This document shows positions 8,339 to 17,622 of a stretch of DNA of 64,000 nt, in pieces (position 1 is the stretch's first letter; every line of letters begins with the position of its first letter). The DNA comes from Lederbergia sp. NSJ-179 (GTDB lineage Bacteria > Bacillota > Bacilli > Bacillales > Bacillaceae_C). The stretch spans positions 1 through 64,000 of the forward strand of contig NZ_JALIFP010000014.1 of NCBI RefSeq assembly GCF_022867885.1. Reading direction: 5' to 3'. Under the pieces are notes generated by a model. The model did not search any database. It was not told where the DNA came from and saw only the letters and a program-made list of their open reading frames with translations. A program made the translations under genes and the position numbers.

Positions 8339-8896
8339 TCACGTCATGCACATTTCGACCATTCGGTATTCTTTATCTGTTAGGGCGCTTAGGTCCTGAA
8401 TAATAAAGCGGTTTCCATCTACATCTGTAATTAACACCTTGTTGGCAGTGACGGCCGTGACATTGCCTCGCCCCATTCGGACGGTAAAATAGCAGCTTCC
8501 CGAACTCGTTTCTGTATCCCAATAAGAATAACCGAATTCTTCGCTTATTTTATTTATTTTTGTAATTTCGGGAGCAAAATAGCGCAAATTGATATGTTCC
8601 TCTAGCAGACTTACAATCTCACTAGGAAAATCGTCCAACGATTTGATCATGCCAATTTCTTTATTCTCACCCGTTCTTACTGAAATAAAAATTCTTTTAT
8701 CCGTATGCGGAAAAGAGCAATGTAAATAAACAGCTGGATAGACTTCTCCATTGACATTAACTGTAAGCATATGACCATCCGTCTCCATAAAGACTGCATT
8801 ATGTTTTGTTAAGTAATTTATTTTAGCCGCTTCTGCTAGGTCTGTTTTCGTGTCGCCCACTTCATGATCACTGTTTGCAATATCCAGCTTCTCCAT
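8339..8896 (-). CDS. DUF1854 family protein of an ABC exporter cassette
   Basis: A 185-residue cytosolic protein. The C-terminal two thirds match DUF1854: a short strand-rich region, then EHINLRYFAPEITKINKI, the YWDTETSSG motif at about residue 125, and LITDVDGNRFIIQDL at about 158-172. The function of the family is unknown. It occurs next to ABC exporters and in some bacteria next to cyanophycin metabolism genes. The ATG at 8896 directly follows the stop codon of the upstream ABC gene with no base between and uses GAGGTGG inside that gene, so the two are translationally coupled. A repeat separates it from the second ABC gene. Confidence 0.8.
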   Translation of the reverse strand: MEKLDIANSDHEVGDTKTDLAEAAKINYLTKHNAVFMETDGHMLTVNVNGEVYPAVYLHCSFPHTDKRIFISVRTGENKEIGMIKSLDDFPSEIVSLLEEHINLRYFAPEITKINKISEEFGYSYWDTETSSGSCYFTVRMGRGNVTAVTANKVLITDVDGNRFIIQDLSALTDKEYRMVEMCMT

Positions 8897-11206
8897 TTAA
8901 ACCACCTCTTTCATCTTTAAGGCTTCTTCATGCTTTTTCACCATGCCGGCATATATCGCATCTTTGTTCATCAGCTCTTCATGTGTCCCATCCTCTACGA
9001 CCTTCCCATTTTCCATCACATATAAGTAGTCCGCATTTCGTAATGTCGATAGCCGATGGGCAATGGCGATTGTGGTTCGTCCCTCTGCCAATGATTCGAG
9101 TGCTTCTTGGATTTGTAATTCTGTCTCTGTATCTAGTGATGCCGTTGCCTCATCCAATATTAATATTTTTGGATCATGTAAAATGGCTCTAGCAATCGAA
9201 ATTCGTTGCTTTTCACCACCTGATAGACTGTATCCACCAGTACCGACAACCGTATCATAGCCTTCCGGAAGATTCTCAATAAAATCATGGGCATTTGCGA
9301 TTTTAGCCGCATGAATAATATCCTCAAGTGAACAATCCGGATTTGCATAAGCAATGTTTTCGGCGATGGTTCCGATAAATACATACACTTCCTGCGACAC
9401 AATCCCAATATGTTTTCGCAACGTATCTGTTGATAAATCTTTTACATTGATTCCATCCAGTTTAATTTCCCCTTCATGTACATCATAAAGGCGCGAAATT
9501 AAGTTTACGAGTGTGGATTTACCCGCCCCCGAAGGACCAACAATGCCGATCATTTGCCCTGGCCTTGCTGTTAACGATACGTCCTGCAAAATCGGCTTAT
9601 TGGGCTCATAATGAAAATGAATCTTGGAAATCTCTATATCCCCTGCAAATCCTTCCAAATGAAGGGCATCTTCTTTTTCCGTTATTTCAGGAACAGCATC
9701 TTGAATTTCAAAAATTCGCTGTGCCGCTGACATGCAGTAAGACCACCAACCTGCGATATCATTCATAAATTGGATTGGCCCAAATAGCATGTAAATATAT
9801 GTAATGAAGGTCATGATTTGCCCGAATGTTAACTCTCCCCCCATCACTCTCCAGCCACCAAAGGCCCAAATCAACACGCCTCCAATCTGGGTTAACATAT
9901 TAATAATTGGGAAAATCGTACTACTCATCTTATTAAATCTTTGTTCAGCATCGGAAAAAGAAACATTTGCCCCCTGAAAGCGATTAATCTCCACTTTTTC
10001 CTTCCCAAACGCCTTGACGATTCTTGCACTACGCACGGTGTCACTAATAATCGAGTTCATGGCACTCGCTTTCCTATGCCTTTTCCACGACATTCGCCAT
10101 AATTTTGGAAAGACCCAGCGGATGAGCAAAACGACAAATGGCAATGGAATCAAACAAACGAGGGTTAGTTTCCAATCCATTACAAGCAGTATGGTGGTAA
10201 CCCCAATAATATTGATCGCATTGACAACAAAATAAGGAATCCCTTCCACAAAGAAAAACTGCAGTTCATTTGCATCATCATTCACTCTTGTCATCAATTG
10301 ACCTGTTTGCCTTTTTTGAAAAAAGGATAAAGACAGTCTCTGCATGGAGGTAAAAATACTCGCCTTCAGATCGAAAACAATATTCGCAGCCATACGGGCA
10401 TTGATCACACCAAATAAAATTCCAAAGACTAATGATAATGTCCGAAAAATAATGATGATGAGAATAACAAGTGCAATTTTCCCAGCAAACCGGCCAGTTC
10501 CCCCAAGTGCTTGGTCAAATAATACGGTTCCTTGAAAATAAGGGATGACAAGCCCAGTTGCTGAATTGAGGAGCATAAATAAAATAATTAAAAAAATGGA
10601 TAATTTATGATTCGTTGTAAAACCTAACAGCCTTGTAAATATGGCCCCCTTCTTTAGACATTTGGGACAGACTTGACGATCCTGATCAGGATAAATCATT
10701 CCACATTTGGGACAGGTCTTTTTGCTTGTATCATCCTCTTCATACCTATCAATCGGTTGGTTATTTTTTAATTTCGTGAAGGTTGAGACGAATTTTGCCG
10801 CAGCAGCCATAGCTCCATTTGTCAAGGCCGCAATCGCTTTTTCTTCCGGGGCTTTTATAACAATCAGTCCAGAGGCAATCAGGTTTACAGTGTAAACACT
10901 TTCAACATCCTCCAGTCTAAATCGATCGACATGGAATTTGTCCGCTACAATAGGAGTAGGACTTTTCTTTTTCCGATTGGCAAAACGAAATCCTTTAAAA
11001 ACTTTCTCCTCTTTCTTTTGATCATTCGATAGTCGATAAAGTGAATCCTTCGTGAGAATCAAATAGGCATCGACAAAACCACCATCAATGCCGCGGTCAC
11101 AGACCAGCCAATCAATCATATCCTCTTCTAATAATCCTTTTTGTGACAATAAGGTCATGAGTTCTTCTGGTAACTGTTTCATATACTTTTCAATTATGCA
11201 CCTCAC
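8897..11206 (-). CDS. ABC exporter subunit with N-terminal zinc ribbon (first of DUF1854 cassette)
   Basis: A 769-residue half transporter. Residues 1-150 form a cytosolic domain of unknown function with the fold-like stretch VDAYLILTKDSLYRLS, which resembles a PH-like strand pattern. The zinc ribbon is at about 164-181 (CPKCGMIYPDQDRQVCPKC). The membrane domain follows at about 190-490. The ATPase has Walker A GIVGPSGAGKST, signature LSGGEKQR, Walker B ILILDEATASLD and H-loop AIAHRLST. Both ATP sites of a heterodimer with the 5942-8149 product would be canonical. The start is uncertain: GTG at 11206 lacks a good site, while ATG at 11182 has GAGGTG rather far upstream. It is the first gene of the cassette; the promoter is probably in the 11207-11443 gap. 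Confidence 0.85.
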   Translation of the reverse strand: MRCIIEKYMKQLPEELMTLLSQKGLLEEDMIDWLVCDRGIDGGFVDAYLILTKDSLYRLSNDQKKEEKVFKGFRFANRKKKSPTPIVADKFHVDRFRLEDVESVYTVNLIASGLIVIKAPEEKAIAALTNGAMAAAAKFVSTFTKLKNNQPIDRYEEDDTSKKTCPKCGMIYPDQDRQVCPKCLKKGAIFTRLLGFTTNHKLSIFLIILFMLLNSATGLVIPYFQGTVLFDQALGGTGRFAGKIALVILIIIIFRTLSLVFGILFGVINARMAANIVFDLKASIFTSMQRLSLSFFQKRQTGQLMTRVNDDANELQFFFVEGIPYFVVNAINIIGVTTILLVMDWKLTLVCLIPLPFVVLLIRWVFPKLWRMSWKRHRKASAMNSIISDTVRSARIVKAFGKEKVEINRFQGANVSFSDAEQRFNKMSSTIFPIINMLTQIGGVLIWAFGGWRVMGGELTFGQIMTFITYIYMLFGPIQFMNDIAGWWSYCMSAAQRIFEIQDAVPEITEKEDALHLEGFAGDIEISKIHFHYEPNKPILQDVSLTARPGQMIGIVGPSGAGKSTLVNLISRLYDVHEGEIKLDGINVKDLSTDTLRKHIGIVSQEVYVFIGTIAENIAYANPDCSLEDIIHAAKIANAHDFIENLPEGYDTVVGTGGYSLSGGEKQRISIARAILHDPKILILDEATASLDTETELQIQEALESLAEGRTTIAIAHRLSTLRNADYLYVMENGKVVEDGTHEELMNKDAIYAGMVKKHEEALKMKEVV

Positions 11207-11240
11207 ACCGAATGAAGTATTAAGAACCTCATTCCCAATC

Positions 11241-11426
11241 CTAAATTTTAATTCCCATTAAAAATACTATATAACGCCTGGTACAACAGAATAGCAGGTC
11301 TAACCTATACCTTTTTTCTATATCAAGAACGTCATAAATAACAAGGACATTAATCATTATAACGATTAAACTCAAAACCAAGTTATGCCACAACAGCTCT
11401 AGCTTTACGTCCTTAAACGATCTCAT
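11241..11426 (-). CDS. Possible small membrane protein, unrecognised
   Basis: A 61-codon frame with a hydrophobic stretch at about residues 13-32 (LVLSLIVIMINVLVIYDVL). It starts 17 bases after the stop of the TolB-like gene, with GGAAG upstream of its ATG, and ends 35 bases before the ABC gene. There is no family match I recognise. It could be a chance frame. Confidence 0.25.
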   Translation of the reverse strand: MRSFKDVKLELLWHNLVLSLIVIMINVLVIYDVLDIEKRYRLDLLFCCTRRYIVFLMGIKI

Positions 11427-11443
11427 AATCGACTTCCAGCCAT

Positions 11444-12301
11444 TTAATTCAGTTCATACCTTACAAAAGCCAGTTGCTTACTGTCTGGTGACCAAGAGTT
11501 CACATTGATTGTACCCTGTCCCCCGAATAGTTTCACGAGCAAGCGAGATTCACCACCGGAACTTGGCATCAAGCGTAACTCAACATCCTTATTCGGTGGA
11601 TGATCTTCAGGTTTAACATTCCCTTTCTGATACGCCAGATATACGATATGTTTACCATCAGGTGACACATGCGGAAACCAATTATGGCTTTCCTCAAAAG
11701 TCATTTGTGTCTGTTCGCTGCCATCCACATTCATCCGCCAGATTTGCATGGAACCAGTGCGTGTGGAATTAAACCAAATATGGTGACCATCTGGCGAGTA
11801 TTCCGGTCCATCATCCAATCCTGGGATATCCGTGAGCCGCTTCTCCACCCCTCCTATTGCTGGGATTGTATAGATGTCAAATTGTCCATTACGCTCAGCA
11901 CAGTAAGCCAAAGTTTTCCCATCAGGTGACCAACCGTGTAAATAAGAGGGCGCCATTGGAGTGACCAGAGTCGGATGACCGCCCCTCCTTTCAAAAATAT
12001 AAATACGGGATTGACGATCTTCCAAGGTATGGTGACTAACGCCAATATGCTTTTCATCAGGAGATAAGACATGATCATTATTGCAGGAGGTAGCAAATCC
12101 CGAATCAATGACAGTGCTTTCAAGACTATTGATATCAAAGGAATAAAGATATCCCCCACTGTTATAAATAAGTTTACCATCACGAGTCCAGTTAGGTGCT
12201 TCGATCACCTGATCAAATTTCGCCAAAGTCTCCCTCTCACCCGTTTCTATTCGAATTGTTTCCAGAAAGCTTCTTGTATTTTCCCGATCAGGATCTTTCA
12301 T
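11444..12301 (-). CDS. TolB-like beta-propeller (PD40 repeat) protein
   Basis: A 285-residue protein made of PD40/WD40-like blades. Repeats of the form [58 protein letters not shown] and [14 protein letters not shown] are clear. It has no signal peptide and no protease domain, so it is a stand-alone propeller. Relatives are annotated as TolB family proteins or oligogalacturonate-lyase-like proteins. The enzymatic role, if any, is not known. The start at 12301 has AGGAAGGG nine bases upstream; a TTG three codons earlier sits directly on that site and is less likely. Confidence 0.75.
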   Translation of the reverse strand: MKDPDRENTRSFLETIRIETGERETLAKFDQVIEAPNWTRDGKLIYNSGGYLYSFDINSLESTVIDSGFATSCNNDHVLSPDEKHIGVSHHTLEDRQSRIYIFERRGGHPTLVTPMAPSYLHGWSPDGKTLAYCAERNGQFDIYTIPAIGGVEKRLTDIPGLDDGPEYSPDGHHIWFNSTRTGSMQIWRMNVDGSEQTQMTFEESHNWFPHVSPDGKHIVYLAYQKGNVKPEDHPPNKDVELRLMPSSGGESRLLVKLFGGQGTINVNSWSPDSKQLAFVRYELN

Positions 12302-12558
12302 TAAATCCAACCCTTCCTTTTCATTTACCTCCTTAAAGTCATACAGATAATATATATTCTACAAGAAGTCCCCTGATCCCTTTAAAACACAATGATTAAA
12401 ATTCGTTTCCAAATGGAAATGCGCCTTCCTATAATCCTTGCACCCCAATTCAAGTTTTAAAAAACCGCCTTTCAACAAATGAAGCTCATATTTCCTTTAA
12501 CAAAGGGAAAAAATAAAAAAGCTCGACGAAATGACATTCATTATTAGGAGATGGATTC

Positions 12559-12705
12559 ATGCCTCATCAAGTGAAAAAACGCCCATACAAAAAGGCAGGT
12601 AAGCCAGATCCCGTAAAAGCCCAACAATTTGAAAGGGTAATAGGCGGACAATCAGGCGAAATGACATTCATGATGCAGTATCACTTTCATGGCTTATTTC
12701 CCTAA
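12559..12705 (+). pseudogene. Short N-terminal manganese-catalase-like fragment
   Basis: A 48-codon frame with a good site (AGGAG, 8 bases before ATG). The chain KPDPVKAQQFERVIGGQSGE followed by MTFMMQYHFHG resembles the N-terminal region of the manganese catalase/YdbD group (KPD..., iGGQfGE, MQYlFQg). Family members are about 270-300 residues, so if related it stops after the first helix. The downstream 140 bases show no continuation in any frame. CGAAATGACATTCAT occurs both at 12527-12541 and inside the frame at 12657-12671. It might also be a genuine tiny protein. Confidence 0.4.
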
Positions 12706-12851
12706 GGTCGTTCTCTGGCTAGGCTTAGGATAAAGTGGAGAAGTGTCATACATGCCGAAAGACCAACACTAAAAACAAACGTAAGTCGACCCAAATGGTG
12801 TCTGCCCCAGCGTCATCGCTTAATAGGCTGTCTGGGGTTTAGGCACATGAA

Positions 12852-13012
12852 AGTAAGAAAAGCGCAAGGCGCCCGTAATCGTCGACAAGCAAATGTTCTG
12901 AGACAATAAAAGTCCGGTCTTGACTTTTATTGTCTCAGGTTATTTGACCTCGAGCCGATGGTGCCTGGAGCTAGATCCAAACATTAGCCAATTTTTATGC
13001 TTTCTTACCTTT
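12852..13012 (+). repeat. Modular hairpin repeat, full copy
   Basis: It runs from AAGAAAAGCGCAAGGCGCCC through GACAAGCAAATGTTC, the central hairpin TGAGACAATAAAAGTC / GACTTTTATTGTCTCA (12898-12937), then TTATTTGACCTCGAGCCGAT, GCCTGGAGCTAGATCC and ATTAGCCAATTTTTA. The outer arms GGCGCC and CGGC can pair with GCCG and GCGCC/GGTGCC. The same architecture recurs near 35190, 38556 and, inverted, 53981. It carries no gene. The rest of the 12302-13376 gap holds the catalase-like fragment and the ahpC promoter. Confidence 0.8.
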
Positions 13013-13261
13013 CAATGAAAAAATACCTTTCCTTTGATTCAAATCACCCTACCCTCTATTATAGAGAAAAAATTTACGATTTCTGCTTTTTTCCAATATT
13101 TTTCTATTTCGTGTTTACTAATAGAGAAGCGTGAATAGTAATTGAGAATTCAGAACTTAGATTTTGCATGAATAAATAAAGCCACTTTCAATCAAAATGA
13201 GCTTTCAGTTCAGACTTACAATTGCAATGAAAGGAAATCACCATAAAGTGTAGCATTATGT

Positions 13262-13292
13262 TTGACAAATGATAACTTTTATATAATAATAA
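13262..13292 (+). promoter_or_regulatory. Probable ahpCF promoter
   Basis: TTGACA at 13262-13267 is a perfect -35. The AT-rich TATAATAATAAG stretch at 13282-13293 provides a -10 at 16-17 bases (TAATAA or AATAAT). Transcription would begin near 13297, inside or just before the PerR-like box. Confidence 0.6.
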
Positions 13293-13300
13293 GTTTTGAA

Positions 13301-13315
13301 TTAGAATTATTATAG
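13301..13315. promoter_or_regulatory. PerR-box-like operator of ahpCF
   Basis: TTAGAATTATTATAG matches the PerR box TTATAATNATTATAA at 13 of 15 positions. It lies just downstream of the predicted -10 region and 62 bases before the ahpC start. PerR control of ahpCF is established in B. subtilis. Confidence 0.75.
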
Positions 13316-13376
13316 TTAAACTATAAGATTCTAAGAGAGCGAAATTTTTAAAAAATATTCGAGGAGGAAATGTCTT

Positions 13377-13946
13377 ATGTCTTTAATTGGAAAAGAAGTA
13401 CAACCATTCAAAGCGTCAGCATACAATAGCAGTAACGGTGAGTTTATCGAGGTTACGGAAGAAAACTTAAAAGGTCAATGGAGTGTTGTTTGCTTCTATC
13501 CGGCAGACTTTTCATTTGTTTGCCCAACTGAACTTGAGGATCTACAAAATCAATATGCAGAACTAAAAGAGCTTGGAGTTGAAGTCTATTCCGTTTCAAC
13601 GGATACCCATTTTACACATAAGGCATGGCATGACCACTCAGATGCCATCAGCAAAATTGAATATACGATGATCGGTGACCCTTCACAAACCATCTCTCGC
13701 AACTTCGATGTATTGGACGAAGAATTAGGACTTGCCCAACGTGGTACATTCATCATTGATCCAGATGGCATCGTTCAAGCCGCGGAAATCAACGCGGATG
13801 GTATCGGCCGTGATGCAAGCACACTTATTAGCAAAATTAAAGCCGCACAATATGTGCGCAACAATCCAGGTGAGGTTTGCCCAGCTAAATGGGAAGAAGG
13901 TTCTGAAACACTTAAGCCAAGCCTTGATCTTGTAGGTAAAATTTAA
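13377..13946 (+). CDS. ahpC: Alkyl hydroperoxide reductase subunit C (2-Cys peroxiredoxin)
   Basis: A 189-residue cytosolic peroxiredoxin that reduces hydrogen peroxide and organic hydroperoxides and is recycled by AhpF. The peroxidatic cysteine is Cys49 in FVCPTE, and the resolving cysteine is Cys168 in GEVCPAKW. The [15 protein letters not shown] motif and the length are typical of bacterial AhpC. The ATG at 13377 has GAGGAGG about 8 bases upstream. It is followed after 14 bases by ahpF, forming the usual two-gene operon behind a PerR-like box. Confidence 0.96.
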   Translation: MSLIGKEVQPFKASAYNSSNGEFIEVTEENLKGQWSVVCFYPADFSFVCPTELEDLQNQYAELKELGVEVYSVSTDTHFTHKAWHDHSDAISKIEYTMIGDPSQTISRNFDVLDEELGLAQRGTFIIDPDGIVQAAEINADGIGRDASTLISKIKAAQYVRNNPGEVCPAKWEEGSETLKPSLDLVGKI

Positions 13947-13960
13947 GGAGTGCGACATCC

Positions 13961-15490
13961 ATGTTATTAGATGAAAATATCAAAGCACAATTAGCCCAAT
14001 ATCTGCAAATGTTGGAAGGCGACGTGCTCCTCAAGGTAAGTGCGGGAACAGATGATGTTTCCCGCAATACCCTAGAACTAGTGGACGAATTAGCCACTAT
14101 GTCACCTCGGATTAAAGTAGAGCACGCTGACCTAGAGAGAACACCGAGCTTTAGTGTGAATCGGATCGGCGAAGATACCGGAATTACTTTTGCTGGGGTC
14201 CCTCTTGGCCATGAATTCACTTCTCTCGTTCTTGCCCTCTTACAAGTAAGCGGAAGGGCGCCAAAGGTTGATGAAAAAGTCATTGACCAGATTAAAAATC
14301 TAGATGAATCTTACCATTTCGAAACGTATGTAAGCCTAACCTGTCAAAACTGTCCGGATGTTGTACAAGCATTGAACGTAATGAGTGTTTTGAATCCTAA
14401 CATTTCGCACACGATGATTGATGGAGCGGCTTATAAAGAAGAAGTGGAACGCAAAAACATCATGGCTGTCCCAACTGTCTACCTAAATGGAGAACCATTT
14501 GGTAACGGACGGATGTCACTTGAAGAAATTCTTGCCAAGCTTGGGAGCGCTCCTGATGCAACAGAGTTTGAAAACAAGGATCCCTTCGATGTGCTTGTAG
14601 TGGGCGGCGGACCAGCGGGTGCGAGTGCAGCCGTCTATGCGGCCCGTAAAGGCATTCGTACTGGCATTGTCGCTGACCGCTTCGGTGGTCAGATTTTGGA
14701 TACGGCGACCATTGAAAACTTTATCAGCGTGAAACACACTGAGGGTCCTAAGCTTGCGGCGAATCTTGAAGAGCATGTGAAAGAGTACAACATTGATGTC
14801 ATGAATTTACAGCGTGCCAAACGTTTAGAAAAGAAGGACCTTATTGAAATTGAACTGGAAAACGGGGCGGTTCTAAAGAGTAAAACGGTTATCCTTTCAA
14901 CAGGTGCTCGTTGGCGTAATATTGGCGTACCTGGCGAAGCTGAATTCAAGAATAAAGGGGTAGCCTACTGCCCTCACTGTGATGGTCCCTTGTTTGAAGG
15001 AAAACACGTAGCCGTTATTGGCGGTGGTAATTCTGGTATAGAGGCAGCCATTGACCTCGCAGGAATTGTAAAGCATGTAACGGTTCTTGAATTTATGCCA
15101 GAACTAAAAGCTGATTCCATCTTGCAAGATCGTCTTGATAGTCTACCGAATGTAACGGTCCTCAAAAATGTTCAAACAAAAGAAATCACCGGTACAGACA
15201 GCGTAAATGGGATTACTTATATTGAGCGTGATACAGGAATTGAACAGCATATTGAACTATCAGGAGTATTTGTTCAGATTGGTCTTGTACCAAATACAGA
15301 CTGGTTAGGCGATGCCGTTGAGCGTAATAAGTTCGGTGAGATTATTGTAGACAATCGTGGAGCAACGAATGTACCTGGCGTATTTGCTGCTGGAGACTGC
15401 ACCACTGCTCCATTTAAGCAAATCATTATTTCCATGGGATCTGGCGCAACAGCATCCCTAAGTGCTTTCGATTATCTTGTTCGAAGTTAG
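13961..15490 (+). CDS. ahpF: Alkyl hydroperoxide reductase subunit F
   Basis: A 509-residue flavoprotein that passes electrons from NADH to AhpC. The N-terminal tandem glutaredoxin-like domain (1-200) has the CQNC disulfide at Cys128/Cys131. The FAD-binding motif GGGPAGAS is at about 215. The redox centre CPHC is at Cys337/Cys340, and the NAD-binding VIGGGNSGIEAA is at about 352-363. The C-terminal GVFAAGDCT motif is present. The length is normal. The start has AAGGAG about 9 bases upstream. A strong terminator follows 11 bases after the stop. Confidence 0.96.
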   Translation: MLLDENIKAQLAQYLQMLEGDVLLKVSAGTDDVSRNTLELVDELATMSPRIKVEHADLERTPSFSVNRIGEDTGITFAGVPLGHEFTSLVLALLQVSGRAPKVDEKVIDQIKNLDESYHFETYVSLTCQNCPDVVQALNVMSVLNPNISHTMIDGAAYKEEVERKNIMAVPTVYLNGEPFGNGRMSLEEILAKLGSAPDATEFENKDPFDVLVVGGGPAGASAAVYAARKGIRTGIVADRFGGQILDTATIENFISVKHTEGPKLAANLEEHVKEYNIDVMNLQRAKRLEKKDLIEIELENGAVLKSKTVILSTGARWRNIGVPGEAEFKNKGVAYCPHCDGPLFEGKHVAVIGGGNSGIEAAIDLAGIVKHVTVLEFMPELKADSILQDRLDSLPNVTVLKNVQTKEITGTDSVNGITYIERDTGIEQHIELSGVFVQIGLVPNTDWLGDAVERNKFGEIIVDNRGATNVPGVFAAGDCTTAPFKQIIISMGSGATASLSAFDYLVRS

Positions 15491-15501
15491 TAGAGAAGGA
15501 A

Positions 15502-15538
15502 AACTGTTGGAAACATTCCTTTCCAACAGTTTTTTTCT
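15502..15538 (+). terminator. Terminator of ahpCF
   Basis: AAACTGTTGGAAA and TTTCCAACAGTTT form a perfect 13-base stem around a 6-base loop, followed by a T-rich run (TTTTTTTC). Confidence 0.9.
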
Positions 15539-15695
15539 CTACTTTCCTACCCTACTTATTTGTGTTGTGATTTAACCCCTTTACATACTATCACTAACTG
15601 CTGTTTTACCTTCATTAGACCTTATATGGGAAAATTCGGTCGACAAATTCTTTTGATTCAATTGGATATTCTGGAAATTAGAATTTATACTTTTT

Positions 15696-16268
15696 CTATT
15701 TCTTATTTAAAAAGCCAAATTTATTTAGGTTATCTAGATAGTAGTGGAAATACTCTGTATCTACTCTACCCTTCTTCTTATTCTGTTCATAAATAGGGCC
15801 ATAAGTAAGTGCATTTAGATAGCAATTAAGTTTTATACTATCGGCACGCATATCCCACCCACTTACATACTTGTTATCTTGAGATTCCAATACTAATGTT
15901 ATACGTCGTCCTTCTTGCCAGTCTAACCCCCATTGTACAAACTCTTCTTCACCTGGAGTAACATTTGACCAATCAAAATGATGATTTTTGTTATCCTCAA
16001 TTTCCTCCTGGTGCTCTCTTTTTTCTTCAGAGGTGAAAAGGGCATCTAAGGTTGTAGAATTCGTAATACTAAAAGCGGCGAATACGTATTTATGATTTAC
16101 TTGATCACTTCCCTCTAAGTCTAGTATTTTTTTCTTTGGAATTTCCTCTGCATTAAATTTTTCTTTTAAGATACGCATGACTACTTCTTTAGTGAAAATC
16201 AAACGGTGCTTATGTCTTTCGTATTCTTTAGATAGTTTGAAGTAATTCACATTATTTGATTCGCTCAT
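15696..16268 (-). CDS. Unrecognised 190-residue protein, coupled to a small exported protein
   Basis: A 190-residue soluble protein with no signal peptide and no family I recognise. It is rich in charged and aromatic residues, with a Glu/His/Asn-rich stretch (EEKREHQEEIEDNKNHHFDW) at about 80-100 and a C-terminal YFHYYLDNLNKFGFL. The start codon overlaps the stop codon of the small gene at 16265-16432 (ATGA), so the two are translationally coupled and probably work together. It lies convergent to ahpCF. Confidence 0.6.
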   Translation of the reverse strand: MSESNNVNYFKLSKEYERHKHRLIFTKEVVMRILKEKFNAEEIPKKKILDLEGSDQVNHKYVFAAFSITNSTTLDALFTSEEKREHQEEIEDNKNHHFDWSNVTPGEEEFVQWGLDWQEGRRITLVLESQDNKYVSGWDMRADSIKLNCYLNALTYGPIYEQNKKKGRVDTEYFHYYLDNLNKFGFLNKK

Positions 16269-16432
16269 TTAACTGGACCACCATAAAAATCATTGAAAAC
16301 TTTCATTTCTTGTTCACTAAATTCATAGCGTTCAGCTTTATCCGCTGCTAAGACAGGTTTAAGACAAATACTACTAAACAAAATAAATGAAAGAAAAACA
16401 ACAAACCACTTTGACTTACTCACAGACCACAT
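16265..16432 (-). CDS. Small exported protein of 55 residues, unrecognised
   Basis: The frame runs from ATG at 16432 to TGA at 16265, preceded by GGGAG ten bases upstream. The product begins MWSVSKSKW, has a hydrophobic stretch FVVFLSFILFSSICL and a likely cleavage after PVLA, leaving a mature peptide of about 26 residues starting ADKAERYEFSEQE. The stop overlaps the start of the 190-residue gene. A secreted mini-peptide coupled to a cytosolic partner could be a signalling or regulator pair, but there is no direct evidence. Confidence 0.6.
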   Translation of the reverse strand: MWSVSKSKWFVVFLSFILFSSICLKPVLAADKAERYEFSEQEMKVFNDFYGGPVK

Positions 16433-16702
16433 AACTAACATCTCCCTTTTGTTTAAATTTTAGGAATAATATTAAATCTCTCCTATACTTAAAGACGACT
16501 ACAACTTAAGAAAGTTTTGCTTTTTTCAAAAAAATACAGGAATATTTTTCTACCTGAGTAAAGAATGCATGTTGGTATATAGTAGAAGCGGGACTTCCCC
16601 ATGCATATGAGTATAACTATTTTTCTAACAATGCTAGAATTGGGTTAGGAGAGTAAATTCTGAGGTAAAGGACTACACTAGAAAGAAAAAGGAGTGGTTA
16701 TG

Positions 16703-17587
16703 ATGAACCAAAGTCAGTTTGAGAAAATCAAAAATGGGAAAGGTTTTATCGCAGCGCTAGACCAAAGTGGGGGTAGTACTCCTAAGGCACTAGCAGCTTA
16801 TGGGATCTCAGAAGATGCGTTTTCAAACGAAGCTGAAATGTTCGAATTGGTACACAAAATGCGGACACGCATTATTACCTCACCTGCTTTTGATTCGAAA
16901 TATATTTTAGGTGCAATTCTTTTTGAACAAACAATGGATAGTAAAATTGAAGGGATGTATACCGCCGATTATTTGGCTGAAAAGAAAGGCATTGTTCCTT
17001 TTCTAAAAGTAGATAAAGGCCTTGCGGAAGAAGCAAATGGTGTGCAACTCATGAAGCCGATCACCGATTTGGATGAAACGTTAAAACGTGCAAACGAACG
17101 TCATATTTTTGGTACGAAAATGCGCTCGGTTATTAAAGAGGCCAACTTGGAAGGAATAAAAGCTGTCGTCGAGCAGCAATTCGAAATCGGTAAACAAATT
17201 ATCGCTGCGGGTTTAGTTCCGATTATAGAACCAGAAGTGGATATTCATAGCCCGGAAAAGGAAAAATGCGAGGAATTACTAAAAGCAGAAATTTTGCGCC
17301 ACCTCAACAACCTAAGCGAAAATGAGAACGTGATGTTAAAAGTAACGATTCCCACAAAAACAAACTTGTACAAAGAACTAATTGACCATCCACAGGTGGT
17401 TCGTGTCGTCGCGCTTTCCGGTGGTTACTCTACGGATGTGGCGAATCAAAAGCTAAAAGAAAATGATGGCCTGATCGCCAGCTTCTCTAGAGCCCTTAGT
17501 CAAGATTTGAATCACGATCAAACGGATGAAGAATTTAACGCCGCTCTTGAAAAAGCCGTTCAATCTATTTACGAAGCTTCTATTTAA
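16703..17587 (+). CDS. fda: Fructose-bisphosphate aldolase class I
   Basis: A 294-residue glycolytic/gluconeogenic enzyme cleaving fructose 1,6-bisphosphate to dihydroxyacetone phosphate and glyceraldehyde 3-phosphate by Schiff-base chemistry. The chain is close throughout to the staphylococcal class I enzyme: [19 protein letters not shown] near the start, [48 protein letters not shown] (expected Schiff-base lysine) and VVALSGGYS. The start is ATG at 16703, eight bases after AAGGAG; upstream GTG and ATG codons are less well placed. Single gene, no operon partner. Confidence 0.93.
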   Translation: MNQSQFEKIKNGKGFIAALDQSGGSTPKALAAYGISEDAFSNEAEMFELVHKMRTRIITSPAFDSKYILGAILFEQTMDSKIEGMYTADYLAEKKGIVPFLKVDKGLAEEANGVQLMKPITDLDETLKRANERHIFGTKMRSVIKEANLEGIKAVVEQQFEIGKQIIAAGLVPIIEPEVDIHSPEKEKCEELLKAEILRHLNNLSENENVMLKVTIPTKTNLYKELIDHPQVVRVVALSGGYSTDVANQKLKENDGLIASFSRALSQDLNHDQTDEEFNAALEKAVQSIYEASI

Positions 17588-17592
17588 AGCGG

Positions 17593-17622
17593 GGCCTGAC
17601 CCCTGTCAGCAGGGGACAGGCC
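17593..17622 (+). terminator. Hairpin after the aldolase gene
   Basis: GGCCTGACCCCTG and CAGGGGACAGGCC pair with a TCAG loop and one A-A mismatch, directly after the aldolase stop. It is very stable but lacks a T run, so it may be a 3' stabiliser or a weak terminator. The 240 bases up to the next gene hold nothing else I can identify. Confidence 0.5.
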
